From: Toxonevra muliebris | Lineage: Eukaryota > Arthropoda > Insecta > Diptera > Pallopteridae | Direction of reading: 5' to 3' | Assembly: GCA_963691655.1 (NCBI GenBank) | Contig: OY829330.1 | Location: forward strand, 5,387,800 to 5,451,799 | Length of the DNA: 64,000 bases | In this document: positions 12,201-22,748 of the stretch, piece by piece | Position numbering within the stretch: the first letter of the stretch is position 1 | Layout: each line of letters starts with the position of its first letter | Notes under the pieces: model-generated | Databases searched by the model: none | The model's input: only the letters and a program-made list of their open reading frames with translations | Told to the model about the DNA's origin: nothing | Translations under genes and position numbers: made by a program

Positions 12201-12640
12201 CCGGATATAGTAGGAAAAACACATCCAAACCATCTGATTTTTGGAAACTTGACTATTTTCGCTACAGAGTCGACGCACATACCGAAGATTATCTGCGCAT
12301 AGCAAATTGAGTTTGATTTTTCCGATCATATAATCTTTCTCTAATCTTCCAGAGCCCAATGGCTGTAGTTTTTAGTCCATGCTAGGCAATTTGTTTCCAT
12401 CCATTTCGCCAATACGCCTTTTTGGCTGACCGTTTTCTCATTTCCTTCTGTCTCGACTCATATTCACGTTGTAATAGCTCTTCAGCTCAGTTTTTTTTAT
12501 GACTGTACTTTTGAATCGTTCCTTTAAGTTTATCCTTCGGCTTATGCCATTTGCTTTCTTATTTGCCTTCCATAGTCTTCTTTATCCTTTTGTCCGTTCA
12601 AGTGGGTTCAAATTATTTTTTTCTGGATTATTCTAACAGC
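12130..12640 (-). pseudogene. Tc1-like transposase remnant
   Basis: On the minus strand, several frames together read like the middle of a Tc1 transposase: KNYSHWALED, then a degraded first-Asp region (WSDESKFNL in relatives, here KIKLNLL), then DNLRYVRRL and MVWMCFSYY (MVWGCFS in relatives). Stops and frameshifts are frequent and the third catalytic region is not found. The 5' boundary is uncertain. This is an old decayed fragment. Confidence 0.5.
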
Positions 12641-13277
12641 AGACGAATTGAAGCACCAGACTTCTTCAGATATTCGACTTTATGACCCTCCTTCATCCCA
12701 AAATTTCCTTGAGCAAAAATTTCGATCTTTTAAAAAGTAATACATTCTTAAAACATCAACAAGGGAATCTCCTTTACAAAGGAAGGGAATTTTACGCAAA
12801 TTGCAGCAGCGCTGCATGGCCGTCAGTGTATATGAATTTTTGAGAAGGAATAAATGTAATAACTTTCTTTTAAAAAAATGAAGACAAAGTACTAGTACTC
12901 TTCTCGAAAATTCATTTAAAAAATGGGGTTGGAAAATTATTCTGTAGGACGATACACTCTCTGTTGTATGTTGCGATTGTGCATGTAAACTCATTAAAGA
13001 AATTTCATTAAAAATAAGAAGACAAACATTTTTGATAAAACAAAAAAAGACAGCAACAACTGTAATTGCTGCTAGCATAAGAGTTGTACGAAGTAGCAAA
13101 AAAGAAGATGCTGAAGAAAAGTTAGTAGAAGAGAAAAAGCAAAAGAAGAAAAGAGCCAATCAAACGCGAATATTTTAGTGGCAGAAAAAAAACAGGCCTT
13201 TTAAACTTTAAAAGGCGCTTGCGAAGCAAGCGCTGTGTATGCTTATATATCGTACATGCATATGTATACATCCACAC

Positions 13278-13345
13278 TAGGGATGTCATTCGAGATCGAA
13301 TATTCGGAATACGGGATTCAAATTTCAATCTCGGGATCACAGGAT
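13278..13345 (+). mobile_element. hAT-like left end (TAGGGATGTCA)
   Basis: TAGGGATGTCATTCGAGATC is followed by ACGGGATTC and CTCGGGATCAC motifs, resembling the reversed right end at 1342. No partner right end or 8-bp duplication was found nearby, so only the terminus is annotated. Confidence 0.35.
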
Positions 13346-14009
13346 TGATAGATAGTTTTATAAAATATAAAATAAAAACTGGAAAATTATTGATAAGATA
13401 TGACATAAATGTATATTTACTTTATTAAAGTGGTGGACTTTTGCAATTATCTTTGAGTCGAGAAAAAATGTTTCCAAATCCTCCATTATTTGATCGCTTA
13501 AAGTTTACGAGAGTGTATTTTGTGGTAAATTATTTTCTTAATTTTACGAAATCTCGGCAGGAATATTCAAAAACAAGATTTTAATCTTGAAATTGACAAA
13601 AAAAAGTTTATTAAAAATGCTTCCGATATTCTTTGCACTACATTGCCAAAAAGTATACTTACAACCAAATTAAAAAAATTAATTAAAGTTGATCCATTTT
13701 TCAAAAACTTATAAGCATTTGAAACTATCAAAAACAAATAACTTGCCCCGTACATACTATATTATACTTTATATCAGAGACCTAAAATAATGATTTTACA
13801 AAATTTGATGGAAAAAATCAGCTTGCTCCAAATGCCGAAGGGCATTATTGAGTACACCAAAATGATGTTGTTACTTTATTCTATTATTTTAATAAGACAA
13901 ATTTTGTAGTTAAGAGTCCGGAATTTACTCCCAAAAATGATGGCAAAAATAAAATTTTTTGTTTGTATAGAATTTTTCTGGTTAGTTCGGTAAAAGATAT
14001 CTTTCAGTG
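13346..14009. other. No gene recognised
   Basis: AT-rich sequence between a hAT-like end and the 5' UTR of the LOA-like LINE. Short minus-strand frames have no recognisable motif. Confidence 0.45.
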
Positions 14010-14801
14010 GTTGTCGAGCCATCAGTCACTTAAGGGGACTAACATACATCTCGATGTGTGCCGTAATTGAGTGGTCTGATGGTAGTATGGTCTATCACCT
14101 CCTCGTGGTGACAGCTGGTAACGGTTGCATGTCAGCCAGCTGGTGTAAACTATTATCTTACAACAGGGCACATCAGATGTCTGATATGCAACTGGCTAAG
14201 ATAGATCGGGCGGAGGGAGCAAAACCCTCTGGACCCAGATATGTTAGGGTTCTGTTTGTAATGCACCTCAGACATGTTTGATTTTTGATATCAATCAGAA
14301 TTAGACTCTGGCGTGCACTACATGTGGGTCACTGCATATCTGGTCAATCAAAACACCCCTGGGTACTCTTACGTTCACCCCTAGTGGGATTGGGCGTCAG
14401 GTACCAAAATGGCACGACCCCTCATTTGTCCACGGACCTCCCTGTTACTTCCTTATTTGTTTTTGATTGCTTTGGGCTGGTGGTTGTGGCTTCTGGACCT
14501 TGTAGCAGCGGGGTGAAACCTTCTGTGAACGGCTCCAGTTTAAAGTCACAACTGTCTCCGTCCCGTTAAAACCCTGGCAGGCCTCATGGTACGTTCGAAG
14601 TCCGTCGCCATTCGGTTGGCGGTGTAGGTTTGGTTGAGATGACTCCCATTTAGCACTGGTCTGGCTCTGAGTACTTGCTCTCATAAGGACTTGTACCAAC
14701 CCTCGCGTGGCCTCCCTGCTTCGTCATAGATAACCACGGGGCCATTAAGGTGACTACACATCCGGACGGAGATAGCGGCCAAGAGTGGGGACCCAACAAT
14801 C

Positions 14802-16362
14802 ATGAATACGTCCAATAAAAAACCCAAGGCCAACCCGCATGGGGAGCCCAATAGATTGGTTAGGCAATCGCCTGCCAAACGTTCACCACCCTCAACTTCT
14901 GGTGGCTCATCTTCTGGTGCTTCTTGCACCAGACCTACAGTGTCCACGAGAGCTTTGGTCAACATACCACCCTCGTCGTCATCTGGACCCACACCTTCTT
15001 CGAGCACGCTCGGTACCCAGGCAACTGTACCGGGTGCGGGTGGTGCTCCTCTTCACCAGCAAAAGCGCCAGCACATCCAATTCTAGCGTTCGGTCGCTTT
15101 CTTCGAACAACCTTACCACTTCGGCAACTGTGCTATGCTATGCTAGAGTTGTTCCACCGCTCGTTCGCCGGTCTGGTGTAGCCAGGGATTCGGCAACTAA
15201 GCCGGCCTTAGCCTCCACCAGTACAGGCCCCAGCACCGCTTCCACCTCTGGTGCTCGCGCGCACATTACTGCGTCAACACGGGCGTACAGGAGCAGAAGG
15301 TCAGCCTTCAGGATCCTGAATAGGCTGGAGCCCCTTGATCCCTCTTCGCTCTCCGAAAGGGATAAGGCAGCTCTTCAATGGGCCCAGCAGAATGCTGGTG
15401 CTCGCCCTCCTCCTCCTCCACTAATACCTCCTTATACAGCTAGTCAGAAACGACAAAGGTCGACTGATAAGGCTGTCCAACCTATCCGTCAGGACACCAA
15501 AAGGCCAAGACTGGCAACCCCAAAGCCGAAATTTAATCGGCCTTTTAATGAGGTTGCGAAAGATGGTCTTATCTGGGCCATTGTTGACTCCAGTAACCGC
15601 GACGGTACCATATCCCCAGACAACTGGAGGTTGGTACAGGCGGCGCTTCGCAATGTCTACAAAGACGTTGTTACGGCGAATCCAGGCCCGTCGCCCAAAT
15701 GCCGAGATGCCGGTTGGTATCAAGGCCACATAAAGTTGGTAGCTTGTGCAGATCAACGCTCTGCGGACCTTTACAAGCTGGCCATTGCTAAGTTGGGAGA
15801 GGTATGGCCAGGTGCAAAGCTTTCTGCTGTATCTAAAGACCAGATCCCCAACCGACCACGTTCCAAGGCATGGATTCCGGCTGAGCCCTCCTCGCCGGAT
15901 GAAATCCTCGAGCTTATAAAGTTAAGCAACCTTGAGCTACCCACCCATGATTGGAGAGTAGCGAAGGTCAGCGAACCCAAGGGCAACTTCCGTGAGGCAC
16001 TCATCATCCTTAATGAGGAGTCGCTCTCACCGCTTAACACCACTAAGGGGGAGATCAACTACGGGTTCGACTCGATCTCCCTCAGGGTCTACAGATGCGA
16101 CAAGTTGGGTACTGGGCAAGAAACCGTCACAGAGCCTTCGGCAGAAGCCGTGGACTTCCTGGCGACCTTGTCCCAGTCCCAGACAGACACTGATCTCTTT
16201 GATGAAGGGAGTACCCTGTCCTCCTCCGAACTAGTTGGCGACTTTTTCGGTAAAATGGAGCTTGCCGCTGAGAACGTCGAGGCTCCTCCTTTGTCTGATG
16301 AGGAGGACCCCGACGTCACCATGATTGCCATCCCAAAAAATGGTGAAGGTTATTCAAATTAA
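14802..16362 (+). pseudogene. LOA-like LINE ORF1 (one frameshift)
   Basis: The likely start is the ATG at 14802 (MNTSNKKPKANPHGEPNR). The frame ends at 15086, while the downstream reading continues in another frame to 16362, so there is a frameshift near 15040-15085. The N-terminal third is Ser/Thr/Pro-rich. The C-terminal half (from ~15550) has conserved-looking blocks: DGLIWAIVD, WYQGHIKLVAC, RSKAWIPAEPSS, ELPTHDWRVAKV. These resemble the DUF4780-type domain common in dipteran LINE ORF1 proteins. The end is acidic (SDEEDPDVTMI). No CCHC knuckle is visible. Presumed role: RNA binding in the element's ribonucleoprotein. The end overlaps the ORF2 start by ~38 bp. Confidence 0.75.
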
Positions 16363-19300
16363 TCTTCACCACTCCATTACTGCCTCGGCAGCCCTGCTCC
16401 TCCGCCTGACTCAAAAAGGAGAGGAGCTCATACTAGTCCAAGAACCATGGGTCGTCAATGACCGGGTTTGCGGACTCAATATAAATGGATACCGCACAGT
16501 GTATGTGGAGGGTCAAGGTAAACCCAGATCCTGTATCCTTGTCAAAAATAGCATTAACGCTCTTTTACTCTCCAGGTTCAGCGATAAAGACAACGTGGCC
16601 ATGGTTATTGTGATCAACGCCATGGCCACCTGGATCGTCTCCAGCCACATGGCACATGACCACGGTACATCACCGCCGCACGATACGTTGAAGCTTCTGG
16701 TTGCAGAGGCTAACCGTAAACGGACCCCGGTTATCATCGGTGCCGACGCTAATGCCCATCACGAGATGTGGGGCAGCACGGACACAAATGAACGAGGTGA
16801 GTCCCTCTTTGATTTTATCCTTACTCATGACTTAGTTATTGCTAATAGGGGGAACTAGCCAACCTTCATTACTTCAAATAGAAGGGAGGTTTTCGATATC
16901 ACTCTAGTAAGTGAAAACTCGTCACATCTACTGAAAGACTGCTCCTTTTCTGATCATAATTATATTAACTTCACTATTGATAAACTAGATCCTACAGACT
17001 CTGCAGGTGCTACTAGCCTCATCAATAGGAAGCATACTGACTGGACAAAGTTCCATGCCATTATTGAGTCTGGCATACAGCCTGCTCCACCCACTATAAA
17101 TAACCACTGCGATATTGATCGAGAGGTAAACTCTATTACAGCACTTTTTAACACTGCTGCTAAATCGGCATGCAATTCCTCCAAACCTAGAGGTAAGACT
17201 AAACCTTTATGGTGGACCCCGGAGATTGCAGAGCTACGAAAAGTATGCAGAAGACTCTTTAATAGAGCCAAGGCTTTCAATGACTGGTTTCTCTTTAAAT
17301 CTAAACAAAGGGAACTTAAGTACGCTATAAGAAAAGCCAAAAGGGCGTCTTGGAGGTACTTCTGTGGTAGCATAGAAAGCTTCTTCGAGACTAGCCGACT
17401 TCGAAAACTCTTGAATACGACCCCTAGGGCTCTCGACTGTATCCACAAATCCGATGGTCACTGGACTGATTCTGGGATCGAGACCTTAGAGGTCCTCCTG
17501 TATACTCATTTTCCAGGGAGTAAAACCTTCGTTGATCATAGTCCTCCTGTGACCGATCATCCTTTAAGTAACACCTCCCCTTTTCATTTGACCGACACTC
17601 TTCTAAAGTGGGCCATCAAATCCTTCAGCCCCTACAAATCCAGATGGCATCATTCCCGCGGATATTCAGCAAGGGGCTGAACACGTAACATCATGGCTAT
17701 TGCAAATTTATAATGCTTGCCTAAAATTTTCGTACATTCCCAAAAGCTGGAGAGAGGCTCGTATAGTTTTCATACCCAAAGCAGGGAAGGCGTCCCATAC
17801 CAACCCAAAGGACTTCAGACCGACCAGTCTGTCCTCCTTTCTCTTAAAAATATTAGAAAGGGTTCTTGATTTTCATATCAGGAACTCTATCAATCCCACT
17901 CTTTTATCCAAATCACAGCATGCCTATACTAAAGGGAAGTCTGTAGAAACAGCGCTACATGTACTCATTGAGGAAGTTGAGAAATCACTTTCCAACAAGG
18001 AATACACGCTTGCAGTGTTTCTCGATATCGAGGGGGCTTTCAACAATGTCTGCCCCGACGCTGTCGTTAATGCCTTAATAAATCTTAATCTTGATGTTAA
18101 TCTGGTTAGATTTATAGGACAACTACTTAAAACACGTATCATCAGCTCCTCTATCGGAAATGATAAAGTCAAAAAGGTTGTCAATAGGGGCACACATTGC
18201 TATTGCAGTATCCGGCAAATACGATGCTACTCTTTCAGAACGGCTAAATCACTCACTTAGCATTCTGTCTCACTGGTGCCGTGAATTCGGTCTTAATGTT
18301 AATCCTGCCAAAACAGAGGTTATGCTTTTCACTAGAAAGTATAAAATACCAACTTTTGCCCTACCCAAAATTAATGGTATCTCGCTTTGTCTTAGTAAGC
18401 GCGTCAAATATTTAGGACTTGTTCTTGATCCTAAACTTCAATGGAAAGCTAACATAGCAGAGAGAGTACGGAAAGCCTCTTGCGCTCTCTACTGCTGTAA
18501 GAGGGCATTAGGAACAAGATGGGGTCTTCAACCTCGAGTCACTTCCTGGCTCTATTCAGCAGTGGTCGAGCCTAATCTACTTTATGGATCCGTTTTCTGG
18601 TGGCCAGCTACTTCAAAGGCGGTCAACCTTAAACCACTGGATAAGGTTAGAAGAACGGCAGCCATATTGATTACTGGGGCCCTCCGTACTACCTCCACGA
18701 AAGCTCTCTTCGCAATCCTTCATTGGTTGCCAACCTCACTTCTGGTCAAGCAACAAGCTAAGTACTCTGCTGTCAGACTCAGTGCCCTAACTCGCTGGAC
18801 CCGGTCAAACCTGGGCCATGCCAAGATTTTAATCCACGATACGTCCGTACCAACTAACGTAGACTACATTTGCTCTACCCCTAATTTAAACCACACGTTC
18901 TTCACCCATATCCCCAGTAGAGAGGAATGGGTTAATGACGAGGTGGTCACTGACAATTTAATTGACATCTATACAGATGGATCCAAATCGGAGGAAAGAG
19001 TCGACTGTGGCATCTTCTCTAGTAAGTTAGATCGCAGACTCTCTTTCCGACTTCCTGACCATTGCAGCGTGTTTCAAGCGGAAGTAATGGCTATCTATCA
19101 AGCGTCCAAGTGGCTTATTCGCAACGATTCATTCGATACGAATATCCGCATCTACACGGACAGCCAAGCAGCAATCAAGTCCCTTGCCGGTGTTTTCACT
19201 ACATCAAAGCTTGTTCTCGACTGCCGATCTTCACTCAACAATTTGTCGAGTCACTCACAGGTCCACCTATATTGGGTGCCTGGACATATGGATATTTCAG

Positions 19301-19804
19301 GTAACTGCCGACCAGTTAGCAAAACAGGGCTCGCAGCTTACAGATATATCACCTTCCTGCACAATTGGTGTCCCTCTTACGTCTATTAAATTAGCCATTA
19401 AGCAAAACTACCTTAAGGAAGCAAAAAGATCCTGGGTAGCGGAGCATACCTGTGGTGTTACCAGGCTAACATGGACCACTATGGACAATAGACGGACTAG
19501 ACAGCTTCTCAACCTTAGCCGAAACTCCATCAGCATTACGACTTCGGTGCTCATGGGACACTGCATAATGGGGAGACATGCTGCAAGACTAGGACTGCCT
19601 TTCAATGACTTCTGTCGGGGCTGCGGCTCTGAGGAGGAGGAAGAAACAGTCCTTCATTTCATGTACGAATGCCCATCCCTGGCCAGGAGGAGACTAAAAC
19701 TCCTGGGCTCACCTTTCTTCACTAGTCTGTCCGAGCTATCATCCGTAAATATTAAGGACATAGCCAGATTCATTATGGAATCCTCATGGTTCTCCAATCC
19801 GTAA
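16325..19804 (+). pseudogene. LOA-like LINE ORF2: EN-RT-RNase H, inactivated
   Basis: The endonuclease starts at MPSQKMVKVIQINLHHS and shows LILVQEPWV, IIGADANAHHEMWGS and NERGESL. A TAG stop at 16856-16858 interrupts it, but the same frame continues to ~17640, where sequence is lost and the frame shifts. The RT resumes at 17700: SWREARIVFIPKAGK, DFRPTSL, LDIEGAFNNV. Near 18190 the text jumps from VVNRG to IAIAVSGKYD, so the GTPQGGVLSP-to-YADD stretch is deleted and the RT is dead. RNase H follows (IYTDGSKSEE, FQAEVMAI, IYTDSQAAIKSL, WVPGHMDISGN), with a frameshift near 19310. The C-terminus has a CX2CX10HX4C finger (CRGCGSEEEEETVLHFMYEC) and ends at 19804. Confidence 0.88.
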
Positions 19805-19830
19805 ATGGGGGAGTCGCGCCGTACTGTGGT

Positions 19831-19900
19831 ATCACAATGAGCCTAAATGTGCTTAAGTGTGCTTTCAAGCAGAAGGCTGCCACTCCAACCTAACCTAACC
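19831..19900 (+). repeat. LINE 3' end shared with SINEs, CCTAA-repeat tail
   Basis: GGTATCACAATG, AAGTGTG and GCCACTCCAACCTAACC appear in this order. The same block ends the LINE copy at 21070-22629 and both SINEs (59319-59614, 62366-62674). The terminal repeat unit CCTAA is the complement of the insect telomere repeat TTAGG. Confidence 0.85.
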
Positions 19901-21045
19901 TTGCGGCTCGGAAATACATCAATATATAAGCAAGATTTTCAGTACACTTTCGTACAAAAAATTCTTCTTATATCGTTATCGATTACACAGTGCAACACAG
20001 AAAATTTACAAGGGCTTGGGCCTATATAGTTGTTGGATTGGCAGTAAAAAATGTTACACACACAAGACTAAAAAGCAGAAAATAATAATTTAAATAAAAA
20101 AAAATTTTAATATACCATGTTTATGCAAATATTTTCAGACCTACTAAAATTCGCAATTACATATTTTCAGGACAATCTGTATGGTGTTATTAATCTGTAT
20201 GGGGCTAGGAGAAATTATTTTATACTTTTTAGTCCGTTTTAAAAACTTGGTATATTAAAAATTTTTTTTATTTAAATTATTTTTTAAATAAACATGTCTA
20301 CCAATTTTTAAAATTATATCTTTCTTCTTTACTTATAAAAAAAATTTATTTTGAAAATTTTTAGGTACACTTTAAATTATTTCTTCAAAATTACTGTCAT
20401 AGTGTAATTTTTTGTGGAATATTCGACTGTGGACTGAAATTAGATAGTTTTGGGCGTATTTGAAAAAAAAAAACAGAAACTGTGTAACATTGTACAAAAA
20501 TACTTAACAGTACACACAAATGTTTAAAGTTGTACCAAAAACTATCCAATTTTTCACATAATGTCGAGTTTTCGACATTAAATGTTTTTTATTCTCCAAA
20601 CATGTTGCATACCGTTATTCTCAATTAGTTTTTCATTCTCGTTGGTCGCAGTTGTGTCGTGTGTGAAAAAATTATAAAATATTAATTGAAAGACAATATA
20701 TATACGAAAAAACAAATTCGCGGTAATATAAATATTTTAACTATAGTTTGATTATATTATTTTGCTTATACGTATATTTGCAAACATATAATTGTGCACA
20801 AAAAGTCTCGGTGGCCACATTAACCGACGCTGCTGCGCAGTCGTTGTGCGTGCGTATATGAAAAAAATATTGTGAAATTGTATAATATAAAAAATTGTAA
20901 TATAATATGTAAACAATAATTTAGATAGTATGTAATATTAAAAATTTAATTATATTTATAAATACTTTTTGTTAAATTGAGTCTTTTGTTGCTGTGTAAT
21001 ATTCTATAAAACTTTCAATAAAGCAAAAAGCATTGATGCTGAAAA
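19901..21045. other. No gene recognised
   Basis: AT-rich. A block near 19960-20010 (TCGATTACACAGTGCAACA) resembles 51665-51690 (TTGATTACACAATGCAACA), so a low-copy repeat is present, but its nature is unknown. Confidence 0.45.
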
Positions 21046-21069
21046 ATATTATTATTATTATTATTTATT

Positions 21070-22629
21070 CACTCGAAAGCACTCTATACCCAATTTCGAT
21101 CCACCAACTCTAAATGGTAGTTCACTTATTGTCTCGGAACAAGCCAAATACCTTGGCCTCATCCTAGACAGGAAACTCAACTGGCGTGCCAACACGCCAG
21201 AAAGAGTACGTAAAGCCACAATAGCTCTCTATACTTGCAGGTCAGCTATAGGCAAGAAATGGGGGTTACAACCCAAGGTAATCATGTGGTTGTACACCAG
21301 TGTCATACGTCCTATTCTCTTCTACGGCGTAGTAGTATGGTGGACAGTCATCTCAAAGAGCATCCATCACAAAGAATTAGACAAAGTACAGCGACTTGCT
21401 TCAATGTTAATTACAGGAGCACTGAAAACGGCACCTTCAAAAGCGCTGTACACAATCTTGGATCTTCTTCCAATAGATCTAGTCGGAAAGACCTCAGCGT
21501 CAATATCTGCAGTGAGACTGAATGCGATTCGTAGGTGGTCCCACACAAATTATGGTCATGGCAAGATACTTAGTGAAACTAAATTTCTTCCACTCTCTGT
21601 CGATCTCACCCTGTCCCCGCTATCCTTTGGCAACAGCTTTAGCACATATATTCCATCTCGACAAGAGTGGAGTGCGAGTAATGTGATACGCCCTGATATT
21701 ATCGACTTTTATACTGATGGTTCAAAGTTGGATGGTAGGGTTGGGGGTGGGGTTCACTCTGAGCGCCTGAACATTTCGGCGCACTTTCGTTTTCCAGATC
21801 ATTGCAGCGACTTTCAGGCAGAGCCGCAAATCTGATAAGGTGTAATGCGATACCTTGTAATGATATCTGCATTTTCACTGATAGTCAGGCGGCAATAAAA
21901 TTCCTCCAATGTCCAGCTAATAACTCTAAAGTTGCCCTACAATGAAGATCGTCTCTGAACGAGACAGCCATGGCATACAACCTGCACCTTATATGGGTGC
22001 CAGGGCATAGCGACATTGAGGAAACTGTAAGGCTGATGACCTCGCCAAATTTGGTACGACACTCAGCAATTCCCTTATTACTGGTAATGCAGGTATACCG
22101 CTTGCCACGTGTAAACTTTTAATTAAAGACCACTTCTCCCACATTGCGAAGAGCAGATGGAGAATAGAACCAACTTGCGCTATCGCCAGACAGTTTTGGC
22201 CAATGCCTGACCATGATCGCACTAAAGCGCTCATTAATCTGGACCGTGTCCACATAAGTAGGGTAGTTCCTATTCTAACCGGGCACTGCCTCATAGGCAG
22301 CCACGCACGTAGACTAGGTCTTCCTTATAATGACTTCTGCAGAAGCTGGAAGCTGTAGAAATGAAGAGGAAGAAGAGACCATTTTCCACTTTATATGTAA
22401 CTGCCCTGCTTTAGCAGCACGCAGACACAAAACTTTGGGAGCACCCTTCTATGGTAGACTCACAGAACTGGCAACCTCTGACATTAGAGACTTATCACGT
22501 TTCATTGCAAGCACAAATTGATTTAATTAGGAAGGGATCAAGAGGTAACACTCGCCCCAAGGGTATCACAATGGACCAATAGGTCTCAGTGTGTTCTTTC
22601 ATGAACAGCCCCAACAACCTAACCTAACC
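21070..22629 (+). mobile_element. 5'-truncated LOA-like LINE (copy 2) with 12-bp target duplication
   Basis: TTATTATTTATT at 21058-21069 is repeated exactly at 22630-22641. The insert between begins in the RT thumb region and ends AACCTAACCTAACC, with the same GGTATCACAATGG block as copy 1. It sits in the (TAA)n tail of the minus-strand LINE. The duplication length (12 bp) equals that inferred for the two SINEs. Confidence 0.85.
21071..22521 (+). pseudogene. LOA-like LINE ORF2 3' portion: RT end, RNase H, CCHC
   Basis: Truncated at the 5' side, the frame is open from 21071 (TRKHSIPNFDPPTLNG) to 21835. It carries AKYLGLILDRKLNW, then RNase H start DFYTDGSKLDGR and FQAE. It then shifts frame: IFTDSQAAIKFL near 21870, with a stop at 21945, and WVPGHSDIEE near 21990. 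The tail (TGHCLIGSHARRLGLPYNDFC near 22275; EEEEETIFHFICNC at 22330-22521) is the same finger region as copy 1, split by a frameshift through the second Cys. It is roughly as diverged from copy 1 as a different subfamily. Confidence 0.85.
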
Positions 22630-22748
22630 TTATTATTTATTTACTGCATGAAAACATAGTGTTTATTGCAGGAAAAGTATACAATATTTTTACAGGAATT
22701 GGCAATAAATGTATGAAAAAACTAAATTATTTGATTACAATTATTCTT

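Larger units (their letters stand above)
14010..19900 (+). mobile_element. Near full-length LOA-like LINE with RNase H (copy 1)
   Basis: Gene order is a GC-richer 5' leader, ORF1 (14802-16362), then overlapping ORF2 (16325-19804) with endonuclease, reverse transcriptase, RNase H and a C-terminal CCHC finger. A short 3' UTR contains GGTATCACAATG and ends in CCAACCTAACCTAACC. Base composition is clearly less AT-rich than the surroundings. The start is uncertain, somewhere near 14005-14035. No flanking duplication was found. RNase H in a LINE of this order fits the LOA/I group; the clade name is inference. Confidence 0.85.

Noticed and set aside
19901..19915. TTGCGGCTCGG as the 3' target duplication of LOA-like copy 1
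   Set aside because: No matching copy was found near 14 kb; the 5' end may be truncated or diverged.
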